From Ilyonectria destructans (Eukaryota; Ascomycota; Sordariomycetes; Hypocreales; Nectriaceae), in the NCBI GenBank assembly GCA_020740775.1, contig JAHEWK010000033.1, forward strand, positions 186,001-250,000: a stretch of 64,000 nt of DNA, in the 5' to 3' direction. The translations under genes were made by a program, and so were the position numbers. The notes under the pieces were generated by a model, which made no database searches, was not told the DNA's origin, and worked only from the letters and a program-made list of their open reading frames with translations. Shown here piece after piece: positions 33,616-46,097 of the stretch. The first letter of the stretch is position 1. Each line of letters opens with the position of its first letter.

Positions 33616-36600
33616 ATGGCTTCTTCGGGCTCGCACGGGAAGATCGGCCTCGTCGATCTTACACCAGATGTCAAGGATGCGATTGTCGAGTGAGTGCGCA
33701 GGCTTCATGCTGGTCCCTGGTGCATTGTCGGAAAAGCCACTGACACAATTTTGCAAAGTATCGTCTTTGTCCACGGACTTACAGAGGATCGAATGGCAAC
33801 ATGGACCAAGTCCACTATCATGTGGCCACGCGACATCCTGGCCCAGGACGGACGCATGAAGGAAGCGCGCATTTTCACTTGGGGATACGATTCTGACGTC
33901 GCCGATTCCTCGACCAAGACTGCCCAGGAATACACTGTCGCCAATGCTGGCAATCTGTGCGAGGAACTGGGCTGGCACAGGGACATGGATGGGACGGTGT
34001 GTTGCTCATCCCCTTTCAGAACATCATCAAGAGAGGACCTGACCATCTATTGATGCTTTAGAAGGACCGGCCTATTATCTTCGTCATGCACAGCCTGGGA
34101 GGGCTCGTGTGCGAAAAGGTGAGGGATTCTGTTCCGACCTCCCATTCCTCCCCAGACCAAACCGATTACTGACACCAAGACCAAGGCTCTTCTTCTCAGT
34201 AAGGTTCACTCCGACCATATCGTCCGCAGCATCGGAGAATCGACCCGTGGGATGCTGTTTCTCGGCACACCCCATACTCGTGCCAGCCTGACCCTGTCCA
34301 AGTTGACGCGTCTTGCCAAGGAGTCGAGGAGGGGCCATTTATTCGCGGAATCCTTCAACAAACTCGGCAACTCCGTGAAACTCGAGGAAATTGGGAAAGA
34401 GTTTTCTGTTCTGCTTAGGACGCGCGCGGCGAATCCAGAAACTGAGATTGAGGTGGCATGTTTCTACGAAGAACTGCCAACAGCTGTCGGTATCGTGCGT
34501 TGAACAAGACTCCCTTCCTCTGTACTGTGCTAACGAATTCCGAAAGATCGTCCCCAAGACATCGGCGACACTTCCACGCTTCAGGAGCCAGCCCATCCCC
34601 GAAGATCACATCGGCATGTGCAAGTACATGCGCGAGTATGATATCGGTTACCGGCAAGTGTCTGGCGTCTTGGCCGAGTGGGTAAAAGCCCTTGCGTCGC
34701 GGCAAAATAAGTCAGGGTCGGTGGGTCTTAATACTGAATTCTTGTCCGGGAATCGACAGCCCAACTCGTTGGACAAATGGAGAGAAGTAGACATCCCCCA
34801 CGTCACCTGGAAGCCACCTGCCAGCCCGAGCGGCAACGGGTCAGCATGGAGAGGAGCAGATCTTCCCCACGGAATGCATGACATCACGGAACAGGTGGAC
34901 AAGAAGCTATACGATTTGATGAACGTTGATGAAACGGTTTGGTCGGCAAAGGTCCTCTTCGACGTGTCCAAGCCCAGCTCCCTCGGAATGAGTCGTGGAA
35001 GCCAGAAAGATTGGGTTGAGAGTCGTACGGGCGGGAAGCTTATGCTTTTAATGTCGCTCCAATCTATGGTGAACCTGCACATCATACAAGTACGTATCTA
35101 GGTACTTCTCTCCGGGGAAGGCTATGAGATGGGCTTAGGCTAACATACCACCGGACAGCTCACGTCACTCCCGCCGGAGGACGATGGTAATGCGCCTATG
35201 AGGCCAAGAACCATCTACCTCTACACTAATACACGGCATATTCTGGGATTCGACCAAGCCAAGGATACCGGCGCCACTCAAACCATTACACTAGAAAATG
35301 AGGATTGGAACTCCAATGGCACAGCTAATATAGGCCTGGATTTTCGCAAGTTCCAAAACATCTCCCGCCTTCTTATGTTCGTGGAGGGGGGCGACGGCAC
35401 TAGAGAAAAGACGCGGCTTGATCGGGTGAGACTGATAAGCAAAGGGGGGATGCTGGAGAAGGCCGGCCAGTCTACCCTGAAAGATGATCCAGTCTTAGCC
35501 GAAACTAGGGTCAACGAGAAACATCAACAGCAAAAACAGGAAGATTCAACGCCTGGCCGCCATGATCCAATAGCGGAACTGCATGGTCTTCCCGAGCCGT
35601 TACAGGAGGCTTTAGCTCCATTTCTGGAAGACGAGGCTGTGAGGAGGCAGTTCAATTATCAGCTCAACGATCTCAAAAGCAACCCACACCTTCGCCAAGA
35701 GAGCGCCATGAATCTTCTAAACGAACTGGGGTTGCTTCCGGAGGAGGATAATATAGGAAGTGATGCTGGTTATCACAGAACCTCCCTGCAACCGATTCAA
35801 ATCAGGCCGAAAGACGAAATCAAGGAGGACAATGCGGGGGACAATCGACAGGGAGGGAAGGAAGGCTCGGTCTCTGGCCCTGCAGGTGACCTAAGAGCTG
35901 GACTCCAAAGTCTTTCTCAACCATTCCAGGAAGCTTTAGCTCCATTCCTGGAAGATGGAAAATTGGACCAAGTTGAACAACGGTTCCGCGAGCTTGAAAG
36001 TAACACACGCCTTCGTCAAGACAGTGCTCTAGGCCTTCTACATGCGCTGGGGTCGATTGAGGAAACAGACAACGAAGAGCACGAGGGCGCCCAAAATACC
36101 ACATCCTGTGGAGCTGGTGATGTTCCCGGTTTGACTGTTTTCGGAAACGACGGTACAAACCAAGGGGATGCTTCTCTAGAACCACCATTCTCGCCGAAAG
36201 ACCAATTATCTCCAAATGAAGACCCGGCAGCAATCGACACTGAAGCTCAGTTGCAGACGCAGACCTCAGCCGAAAAGTTCTTTGACTGGTCATCCCTTCA
36301 ATCTCGTATATTACCGGCAAAGGAGGATATTCTAGAAAAAAAGCACTTGGTATTGCTGGCAATGTACGACATGGTGAAGGTCAACGTTGGCGCCCAAGGA
36401 GTGAGCATTGGCTTAGAAGGAGTGGCCAGTATCATCCGCAACTTTCTGCACAAGGACGACTACTTGGCATTCTTCCGTTCTGTCGAGCGCAATATATGCC
36501 TCCCGATTGATCCAGCAGAAGAAATATCCCAGCAGCGCCTCGAGAACCTCGACTTAACTCTGTTCGACACCTCCAAGTTCAACGGGTTCGACACTCGTTT

Positions 36601-37171
36601 AACTTCTGTGGCGTACAACGATGGCAAGTATGGTACAATCACACTCTTCAGGGTGACCAGGGAACAAACACGGCCGAGCAAGATCCGACCTGAGGCAGCT
36701 ATGCGAGGAGTCCCAAAGATCGTGGTGCAGAAAATCGGGGAAGGCATCAAAGGGTGGCGCAAAACAACGCTTTCCATGCCGCAAGATGAGATATGGGAAG
36801 CTACGAAGCAATGGAAAATCGGGCCGCGGAACCCCCAAGTCTCGAGGCCGGACTTTACACAGCATGACGGCGGTCCTGGGGAATCCGAGATTGAAGAGGC
36901 CTTAAGAACTGCTCTCAGCATGGATGACGACATGTCTTTCCACAGCTTCAACGCCACGGTGCCCCAGATGGTCGCAATGTTGCACCATAAAGCGGCGCTG
37001 ATGGAGAATATTGAGTCGACACCGGTATATTCCGAGCCAAATGGTGACTGGCGTGGCGTGCGAATGGTCCAGGGCCCCGATATGTTTGGACATGAATACA
37101 ACAAGCCTCGCATTATCGTGTTGGCGCCGGCCAGGGGAAGTTGGGTAGAAGAGAAACTGTCTTGGAAGTAA
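33616..37171 (+). CDS. SERAC1-like serine hydrolase fused to a PITH domain
   Basis: Six exons (33616-33689, 33759-33996, 34062-34118, 34186-34494, 34547-35089, 35159-37171) give 1077 residues in frame. Residues 25-260 are an alpha/beta hydrolase of the SERAC1/DUF676 kind: IVFVHGLTEDR, then VMHSLGGLVCEKAL with nucleophile about Ser115, then MLFLGTPH. Residues 329-505 match a PITH domain (GMHDITEQVDKKLYDLMN, RTIYLYTN, LDFRKFQNISRLLMFVEGG, TRLDRVRLI), a fold that in TXNL1 and PITHD1 binds the 26S proteasome. Two similar helical units (about 540-600 and 648-706, each with EALAPFLED and LRQ(D/E)SA) follow. The last 280 residues are unrecognised. The fourth intron uses GTGCGT (34495-34546); other borders bring a stop. 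The STAND gene follows 1.2 kb downstream on the same strand. Confidence 0.83.
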
Positions 37172-38384
37172 AGGCGTCTCATCGCAGTACGTTCACGATG
37201 CAACTGTGTTGGCTTGGCTCGCCAGTCCAGTTATTGGCTGTCGGGGCTCGTTGTACAGGCAGTCGAAGTTGTCTTCATGATAGCAAGCATCAGACAAGCA
37301 GGCATGGCTTTGTTAGCTGCTTAACTATCAGAAGCTGCGACTCAGTCCTTTTACGGTGGGCAGGGTGTGCAGAGGGATGAAAGGACGGGCTGTGGTGGGG
37401 TGTAGTACCGTTGACTTGGTAAATCCATCGGTTGTTTGCTTTCTGTGACGTTTCTGCTGTAATCTTGAACGAGCAGTTGACTTTACGCGTAGCTGACTGG
37501 CGTAGCCCGGCAGAAGCCACCCGGCGGCGTGGTTGCAAGCCAGTGTGATGTTAGTGTAGATAATGTCCCCATTCACCTTACGCCTCTGGCCGCTTGCCAG
37601 CTTAACAAGGGCAACGCTTCTTACCTTTCATGCTGGGGTTCAGCCTTTTCAGCATATCACCAACAGTCCTGCCCTTTGCACCCAGCTGGCAGGCTCTTGT
37701 CTTCTCCTAGTCACCCCTGTCCACTAAATTTAAGCCACAATACCCTATAGCTAGGGCTGATGGCCACCCTTGTGTTAACCTTGGTTTGTGGTCGTAATCA
37801 CTATATAATATCGGTCCTTATCTTATGACAGGTAATTGGTGGGAAAGTGCTGCTTTTCAAGTTTAATAGAGAGATTGTTGCAGCAAGTCGTCGGTTGTGG
37901 GTGAATCCAACTGATAGCACGATTTTCAAGTATATAGACGTTATCGATGTAAGTTGACCGAAAAAAAAGACAATCGTAATGGTGCGTTTTGCGGTTATAC
38001 AGGTGGCATCAATGCTAATGAAGTGAAGCCCACGGCCATGCAATGCAAGCATCAAACATGTCCCAACTTGACCCTGTGTATTCCCTGCAGCCTCTTGTCA
38101 CACATTTGTCCCCACGCTATCACCAACTAGGAAGGCCAGTGTGGATTTGTGAACTCGCGCCGGGTTGGTCTCTTAAGATCCATTGATTGGTGCCTTGACG
38201 AGAATGACAGGGGTTAGACCAGCCATATCCTTTTCACTCAGCCCTGTAGCTGAAAAAGGGACCCCATTTGCACTCGGCCCCCAAATGCCGACACAACACA
38301 ATGAAGAATGCCCCAACCTCGAGCCAATCTCACCTGTTGCAACGTAAAACCCTCACCTTCTAAGAACCTCCTCGTTTGGTCACC
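37172..38384. other. Intergenic region between hydrolase-PITH and STAND genes
   Basis: About 1.2 kb, no exon supported. It carries the 3' end of one gene and the promoter of the next. An AT-rich segment at 37790-37990 has no coding signature. Confidence 0.5.
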
Positions 38385-41300
38385 ATGTCCGCTGGGCCAA
38401 CGTCTCGCCTGCCGAACTCGGCACAGCAGAAAGAGCTCGATCTCATCTGGGAACAAGTCCAGGCTAAGGTCATCGAGCTCGCGGGCGGAGATCCCAAGAA
38501 GATCCGACACCTCGGGATCGGCAACGTGATCGAGCAGATTGACTCGTACAGCGATAAAAAGAACCCGGAAAGCTCCTCTCGACTCAAGTCAGCCGTTGAC
38601 AAGACGCTGCAATGTATCCAGACCATTGGAGGCATCGTCACGCAAGGCGTCTCGACCGTCTTTGGGCCGGCCGATATGTGCTATAACGCCTTGTCGTTCG
38701 TCATTCAGGCCTGGAAGGGGTACGAAGGCATGTTCGAGAACCTGTCGGAGCTGCTGGAGAAATGCATGGAGTTTATGGACCGCCTCGGCTACTACACCGA
38801 GAAGATGGATGCGAATCTGACCAAGCTCGCCTGCCAAAACCTTCGGCTTTTTGTCGAGATTTGCCATCGCATCGTCCGCCTGCGCAAGAAACATACCAGA
38901 TTCCTGGCCTTCACTAAGCAGCTGTTTCTCAACGATGACGGCGTTCAGGACCTCCTTGCTTTGATGGAGAGGCTTAATGGAAAAGAGGCCCTGCTGGTCG
39001 CCGCTCAGACCTTTGAGATTGTGTCCGATAGCGCTGGAGACTTGAAGATTATCGTTGAGGGTCAGAATGAGCAGAGGAAGAAACAAGACTCTAAGCAGAG
39101 ACGACGGACCATAGCCGAGGCCCTCGCCTTTAGAGGCGACGAGATCAACAGCACCGGAGAACCCATTGCCACCTGGCGACGAACCCTCGATTCTCATATG
39201 ACCAACATCGTCACCGAGACGGGCGACTGGCTGACCGAAGATGCCGTCTTTCAGGACTGGGCCCAGGCAGAGGTTCCATCCAAGCCGATTCTGGTGCTCC
39301 AGGGCAGAAACTACTCGGGCAAGACGTCGGCCATGGTCAACGCACTACGTTATCTCCGCCAGCAGAGCGAGAACGTGCTGACATCGCGAATCGTGACGTC
39401 TTACTTCTTCCCAGGCGAGAACGCGAAGCAGCTCGACGAGTCCAGTGCAGAGCCCATCCTCGAGATGGCCTCCAAGGCCCTACTCTGGCAGATGGGCGTC
39501 TCTTTTGAGGCTCTGACCAAGACGTTTGCCAACAGAGCCCAGGCCTCCAAGGGCTTCATGGGCTGGCTCGATGTCTGGGAGCAGCTCTATATCAGCAACC
39601 CAGAGCGCCTAAACCCGGATACCACGTTCTTCATCCTCATCGACAGCTCTGACGCGAGCGATGAACGTATCGAGGCGCTTGTGCCGTTACTCCAACAGCT
39701 GGCCACGACCACTCTCGGCGGAAAGACGCGTATACTCTTGACGGCAGGACCGCAAGCTGCCATGGAGTGCGTTCGACAGGTCAGCAGCGTGCAGTTTGAG
39801 ATTATCAACATCGTGGATCACAACAGCTCCGACATCGAAAAGTACATTAACCATCGCATGGACAAGATGCCCATGCTGCGAGACCCAAGCCGTCCTGGCA
39901 TCGCCGAGTGGCGGAAGAGAATCCTGGCCAAGCTGGCTGAGAAATGCGCAGGCGATTATTCCAAGCTCAACTCTAGCCTCAGTGCCCTATCGCAGATGCA
40001 TTTAGTTCAGGACATTGAAGAGGTGCTGGCTCAAGCAGATAGTACCAGGGCGGATCAGATCCTCGCTGAGATCAGCCACCTCAACAACACGCGCACGCCC
40101 AAGGAGATTGAAGAGATCAATGAGATCATTGTCTGGGTCAATAGCGGCCGTCGATGGCTCAGCGCTGAGACTGTCGAAGCCCTGCTGGCGATCAAGCATC
40201 AGGCTGAGTCTACCGACGCAGCTCCGTTCCTGACTCGACAGGTTTCAGGGTCTCTCCTTGCTCCATCGTCGCGCTCTGGGGGCACGCTGGCTGTCTCTCT
40301 TCTACCGTTCTCTCAGAAGCTCTTGGAAATGTATTCCCTCTTCACCATTACTGAAGCCAACGAAGTCAAGTGGCGTGATCCCGAGACAGAAAGCCATATC
40401 CCGACCAAGGCAACTCTACAGGGCGACGATTCGAAGATGCTCCAGAGTGTTTTGAGCACATCTGGCACGCAGATGGTCCGTGATGGCGAAATCGACATTG
40501 TTCGGCATTTCCTGCACAATGTGTGTCCACCTCAACTGTATGAACGCTTTGACTTCGAGGCCTTCTTCGAGATGAAGCTCAGAGCCCGACAGAAGGAGTA
40601 TATTTGCTTCGACGAGGACAATGGCGATATCCGCATCACCATTGCTTTCTTGACAATTTTAACGAACCAGAGATTCCAGGACATGGACAGTCTCATACGA
40701 CTTGCCAGGCGAGATCTTTTCTATCATTTGAAAAAGGTTGATCTTTCTGCCGCTGATGCGGCGTTGAAATCCCAGGTCGGGCCGCTCCTTGTCTTCCTGT
40801 TGACGGAAGAAGCTGGCGTCAAGACTCTCTTCATGCCGGGGCCCACGACACCTTTCTACGACAGGCTGGAAATCGAGACTTCTGACTTGCAAGAAGCCCG
40901 ATCTGAGTGGTTATACTCATTTGATGGAGTTCGGGAAGTCGTGCGGTGGCTGAGTGATTCTGCCGTGACCAAGTCGATCCACGGCGGCGATGCTGCGGCT
41001 TTCGTCAAGAGCATCACCGGCCTGGACCAGAACTTGCATCGAGTCATTCTGTCGCATGCAGCCAAGCATCTAGCGCGACAGATGTTCTACAATAACATCC
41101 GTAAAGGGCTCGAGATCTTTTGTGTGTGTTTGTTCTTGCGAGGGTACCTGATGCGAGTAAGTCATGCCCGTAGTATTACCTGTGGTACGCCATAGGATCA
41201 ACTTCTAACAGCTTGCAGTGCGATGCGGGAATCTCGAGCGTAATGGAAAGCGATGCAGCGTTTTATATCGACCAAGAGAAAGACGCGGCCAAAGAAATCG

Positions 41301-43111
41301 AAAGCGTCAGCAACTTCGACCTCGAGACGGTCAAGGAGATTGAGGACTGGGCCGCGACCGCCCTTGATAAAGCGAACAACACTCCAGCTCAAGATTCCCA
41401 CTGGGAATACCAGGCTTCCTTCTTCATTAGAAACATGTGTTCATATATCCCAGCAAGCGAAGCAGATCTCCGTGCCAAAAAGGCTGTGGAGCTTGACCCT
41501 CAAAACTATTATGCCCGCGTCAGCCTTTCTTCCTCCTTCAACCACGCTGAAGCTGTCGAGGCCCTCACTACGCTCAAGGATGAACTGGAGGCTGATTCGG
41601 GTGAAGAACGCTCCCAACTCCTCGCTACTGTGTCAATCAAACTAGGCATTCGACTCTGGGATATCGGCGAGGACTACGAGGCGGCCGCGCGTGCTCATAT
41701 CGAAAGCCTCACGTACGATTTCGTTTGTTGGGAGTACATGGCCGTCTTGAAGCGGTACGCAGATAAATCCAGCCACGAGCATACCATCAACTTCTTTAGA
41801 CAACTGAACGAGCGACACAGTATCTGGGAATCGGACGCCTATATGCTCTACTACTATATCAACGGCATTTTCGGTGATGACCACGCCATTGCCGAAGCTG
41901 CTGACACCACAGAGGGATGGGGTGTTGTTAAGACCTTGTTCAACCTCATGGTTGAGGGGATGGAGAAGGCCAAGCTATCCAAAATGGTTTCCCAATGTCA
42001 CATACGACTAGCGGACTGCTTAGGATCGTCATCTAGTGCTTCTATACGTGCTGAGCGAGTCGCTCACTACGAATCAGCCCTGAGTGCAGTTAAGGGTGTT
42101 GAATCGACCAAAAGTTGGGAGTCCAAATTCGCCTTCTTCCCCATCGTCCAGCAGCTCAGCTCCATATACCTAGAGCAGGCACTTGCGTCGGAGCCGGGAT
42201 CTGAGAGACTCGAGTCCTATCTCACTAAGATTGCCGGACTCTTGGATATTGCGGACAGAGAGGGGGATATCGTGCAGGCCACGTCGCCAGCATGCTCGCT
42301 GATCGCCTTCAACCGCAAAACCGGCCAGTTCGCCGATGTCGTGAGCAAGTGGACGCACAAGATCATGCTCGAAGTGCTCGATCTTCTGTCTGACGACGAC
42401 GATGAAAACGACTTTGGGGCGTACCTGTACCTATTGCAGCTGTTGATTGCTGTAAGGGACACCGAAAACGTGCGAATTGCGTTGCTGATGTCCAAGTGGG
42501 AGACGCGCAAGAAGATAATTCGCCAGATAGAAGAAGCTACCCAAGCTACAACGTGGAGTAATAAACACCTCACGCGCCAGTTGATCTTGAATGATGGGGA
42601 CGAGGAAGAGGGGAAGAAGGACGAGGAGGAGAAGGATGAAGACGAGGAAAAAGAAGAGGATGAGGGGGAGGACACAGTAGAACAGACTAAGGAGGGTGGT
42701 GAGGAGACCCAAGAGGCCAGCGAGGAGACTGATGAGGCCAATGAGGACGCGGAAGAGGCTGACGAGGATTCAGCTGTTGCCGCATGGAGCCTACTCTGCG
42801 ATGGATGGACCCCACAGCTTCGAGTTGTCGACGTCGCCGCCTACCTCTGCATTGAATGCGTGTCCGCCAACGGCTTCCACCCAGAGTGCTACGACCTGCT
42901 CAAGAGTGGCAAACTCGAGCGGCAGCACGAGTGCTCCATGGAACACAGCTTCATCCACGTGCCTGCATGGAAGCCTGATCAGGAGCTGCCCCGTGGCCAC
43001 GTTCCGCTGTTGCAGACGGGCGTCCTGGGCGACGGCGAGGTGCAGCAGATTGGATGGATGCCACTAGAGGAGTGGAAGGCCAAGTTGAAGGGTCTGTACG
43101 TGAGGAACTAG
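38385..43111 (+). CDS. STAND NTPase with Goodbye-like N-terminus and TPR-like C-terminus
   Basis: Two exons (38385-41156, 41219-43111) encode 1554 residues. Residues 1-220 are all-helical and resemble the fungal Goodbye domain (FGPADMCYNALSFVIQAW, FMDRLGYYTEKMD, RFLAFTKQLFLNDD). A P-loop follows near residue 307 (LQGRNYSGKTSA) with a hydrophobic Walker-B-like FFILIDSSD near 415, then LLTAGPQA, typical of NACHT/STAND ATPases. Residues 930-1370 are helical pairs that look TPR-like (VELDPQNYYARVSL). An extremely acidic Glu/Asp linker spans about 1381-1441, followed by a zinc-ribbon-like end (YLCIECVSANGFHPECYDLL, then CSMEHSFIHVPAW) that has lost its first Cys pair. The protein is probably a cytosolic NOD-like sensor of self or non-self. 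The start at 38385 is the first ATG of the frame. Confidence 0.85.
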
Positions 43112-43831
43112 ATGCATGGGAGTATAGTCGTTGTCTATCGAGTCTTAATTCAACCGTTTGATCAACGGACAGCGTGATACTATATGCATTCTTCACTATC
43201 AAACTCAACCTCACGTGTGCCTGGTTCGAAAAAGGATGCAATCTAGTAAATAAGTTTATGTCTCACACGGTATTGCTGATTTCTCTCGGAGTAGTGAATT
43301 GATGGCAAATGGCCCGAGCCTTGGTGCCATGTTATTGGAGACTAACTGATAAATGTGAACGAACACTGAAAGGAAAGAAGAGGGTGCCGGACCCATGTTC
43401 CCGCGGTGCTACGATCCTTCAGGGCGCGCTCTAAACAGTGGTCGAAAGGAGTGAGTACCAGAAGGTTCTGCGAGTGCTGGCCGCGTGGAACAGCCCGGGC
43501 CCTAGTCTAAGACAGCGACACAGCCGAAATAAGTCTGCAGGCTTGGACCTAGACGCCATTGTTGCATAGTCGCCGACATTTTAGAGTTCTCTCGCAAATA
43601 TAGCGTTCCGAACCAATCAAATCAGGTTCCGACCGGGATCCATTCGGAACGAGTTCCGTTCCAAACGAGTTGAGTCCCGAACGACCAAGTGCCGAATGAA
43701 TTAGTTCCGAGCGCTCAGCCAGCTTGACTGAGTAATTCCTGAGTGTTTATTTAGCTTATCTGGACCGCAGGTATCACCACTCAGGATGCACCAAAGCCAA
43801 CCAAGTATTGCAAACGAAATTCATCTTCAAT
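43112..43831. promoter_or_regulatory. MFS transporter upstream region rich in TTCCGA motifs
   Basis: No exon is seen. Between 43603 and 43712 the motif TTCCGA/TCGGAA or a one-base variant recurs about eight times in both orientations, ending about 120 bp before the transporter ATG. Confidence 0.6.
43645..43658. promoter_or_regulatory. CGG-N8-CCG inverted repeat, candidate Zn2Cys6 site
   Basis: CGGAACGAGTTCCG has six-base inverted arms around a GA centre, with CGG triplets in the orientation bound by dimeric Zn2Cys6 regulators. It lies about 175 bp upstream of the MFS gene, within the repeated TTCCGA cluster. No binding protein is implied by the sequence itself. Confidence 0.45.
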
Positions 43832-45462
43832 ATGACCGACTCTGAATCACCCAAGGCATCTTCTGCCGTCGACATGCGCGAGCAGTATGTCCAGGGCTCG
43901 TTTTTTGACCTCTGGTAGTCCGAATCTACTAACAAACCTCCTTTCTTGCTCTAGTGTTGATGAAGCATTTCAAACTCTACAAGCCCCCCAGGCTCACTTT
44001 GACGCAGATGCTGAAAGCCGGCTTCGTAAGAAGATCGACCTGATGATTCTGCCCATTGTCAGCATTCTCTACCTATTCTGCTTTATCGATCGTTCAAATA
44101 TCGGTAAGTCTCTCCTCTTTTCCGTGTTGCCAATAACACTCCTAACTCGGCTTTACGAATCCAGGAAATGCTCGTCTTGCTGGTTTCGAGGCAGACTTGG
44201 GGATGGAGGGGATCGACTACAATGCCACCCTTTCCATCTTCTACATCTCGTACATCTTATTCGAAATCCCTTCCAATATTCTTTGCAAGATCGTCGGGCC
44301 TGGATGGTTCTTACCAATTTTAACTATCCTTTTCGGTGGCTGCTCTGTGGCGAATGGCTTTGTGAAGAACGTACCACAGGCCATGGCGGTTCGCTTCTTA
44401 CTCGGCATCTTTGAGGCCGGAATGCTACCTGGCATTGCATATTATCTTTCTCGTTGGTATCGAGCGTCCGAGCTGGTTTTCCGAATCGCTTGTTATGTCG
44501 TAACAGCCGCTTTAGCTGGGGCATTCGGCGCTCTCCTCGCTTCGGCTATTCTCACTATGGATAGCTTCGGATCTCTGCATACCTGGCGGATGATATTTGC
44601 CATTGAGGGCATGATTACGATGGGGCTTGGTATAATTGCTCTATTTATCTTGACGGACAGCCCTGCTACAGCTCGCTGGCTTACACCAGAAGAGAAGAAG
44701 TTCGCAGAGGCTCGTCTGCGGTCTGAGCGCGTGGGCCAATCGGAGGTTCTTGACCGAATCGACAAGAAGAAGATCCTCAGAGGCATTATCAATCCAGTCA
44801 CGATCGCAACTTCAGTGGCATTTTTGTTTAACAACATCACTGTTCAAGGGCTGAGTGTGTTTGCTCCAACAATTGTGCGGACTATCTATAGCGATAGAAC
44901 TGTGGTTCAGCAACAGCTTTACACAGCTCCGCCGTACCTTGTTGGGGCATTCTTTACGCTTCTTGTGCCTTACTTCAGCTGGAAACTTGACAAACGACAG
45001 ATCTTTTTGGCATTGTGTCCGATACTGACGGCCATTGGCTATATCATGTTCCTCGCATCGACGGACTTGACGGTTCGGTACGCAGCCTTCTTCCTTGTGG
45101 CTGCCATGATATTTGTTTATGCCCCCTTGTCGAATGGACAGGTTTCTGCTAATGTTGTTTCTGATACCGCTCGATCATCTGCGATTGGGTGGAATGTGAT
45201 GATTGGGAACATCGGTGGACTTATTTCAACATGGGCGTTTCTCCCATTCGACGGCCCTAACTATCCTATCGGTAACGGGATAAACCTTGCCGCGCAGGTA
45301 GTCATTATGGTTACGATGTACTTGACTTTGTTGTGGATGAAGCGAGATAATCTATCCAGAGATGAAAAGCAAGCGGAGGCGGAGATTGCTTTAAGTAATG
45401 TAACGGCTGAGGATATTGCGGACTTAGACTGGAAGCACCCACTTTTTCGGTGGAGAATATAG
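43832..45462 (+). CDS. MFS transporter, anion:cation symporter (Dal5-like) family
   Basis: Three exons (43832-43884, 43955-44103, 44165-45462) give 499 residues in frame. It is a 12-helix plasma-membrane carrier of the ACS family, which includes Dal5 allantoate and Tna1 nicotinate permeases. Landmarks are KIDLMILPIVSILYLFCFID followed by RSNIGNARLAG in the first helix, YISYILFEIPSNI, and RFLLGIFEAGMLPGIAYYLS in helix 4 with RWY after it. A hydrophilic central loop (TPEEKKFAEARLRSE) separates the two halves. The short first exon (MTDSESPKASSAVDMREH) is placed by a GTATGT donor with a CTAAC branch point. Substrate cannot be assigned; small organic anions are usual for the family. It converges on the amidohydrolase gene, and uptake of that enzyme's product is conceivable. 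Confidence 0.9.
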
Positions 45463-46097
45463 AACTAAGGAGATAATTCTTTTTTAATATAAGGATTTTC
45501 TCAAGTATTAAGTTCAATTTAGAATAATTTAAGTTAGGATATTCCCTGGATGAGGGAACTTAATCTTTGAATTTACTGCATTTTCGTTGTGCGCACGTTA
45601 CAGTTGCCAAGGCTCAAGTTTGGGTTTTAAGCTGCTTTTTTCTATCTGCCGGAATCCTGTCTAACATTTCACCCCATTCTAACCTTGATGTCTAAGACTC
45701 ACAAATCCCACGACCCAACCTAACAAGGGTTGAATTGAAGCTTAAGGCAAAGACCAGTGTGCAACCTTATTGTTCAGTTACTGTCTCTTCTGGTGCGCAT
45801 TCACCAATTGCATTTTTATATATCTGCCACTCTACTATGTAGTCTAAACGCTAAAAGTATCAGAAGGTAGGAGTGCAAGCGAGTATGTAAAAGATGTTAA
45901 TTTCTATCTAATGAGATATCTAAGGGATAGTCTTATATAAAAGGTCTGAAGGAAAGGAAAATGGGTAATGAAGCTCGGCCGGCGGACCTGATAGAGGCTC
46001 GGCTGAGGGCTTTAATAGGGGCCTATTTAGACTCCATAATAGAGGCTCGGCCGAGCTCAGGTGTCTTATCAGAATGTGACAAAAAGGTTTGCAGCAC
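45463..46097. other. Convergent intergenic region with CG-rich repeats
   Basis: The 3' regions of the MFS and amidohydrolase genes. ATAGAGGCTCGGCTGAG (about 45991) recurs with one change near 46040, where it forms a perfect 12-base palindrome, GCTCGGCCGAGC (46045-46056). No coding exon is seen. Confidence 0.5.

Noticed and set aside
42217..42741. Minus-strand frame rich in Ser/Phe opposite the acidic linker
   Set aside because: It is the mirror of the Glu/Asp-coding purine-rich repeat in the STAND gene, not a gene.
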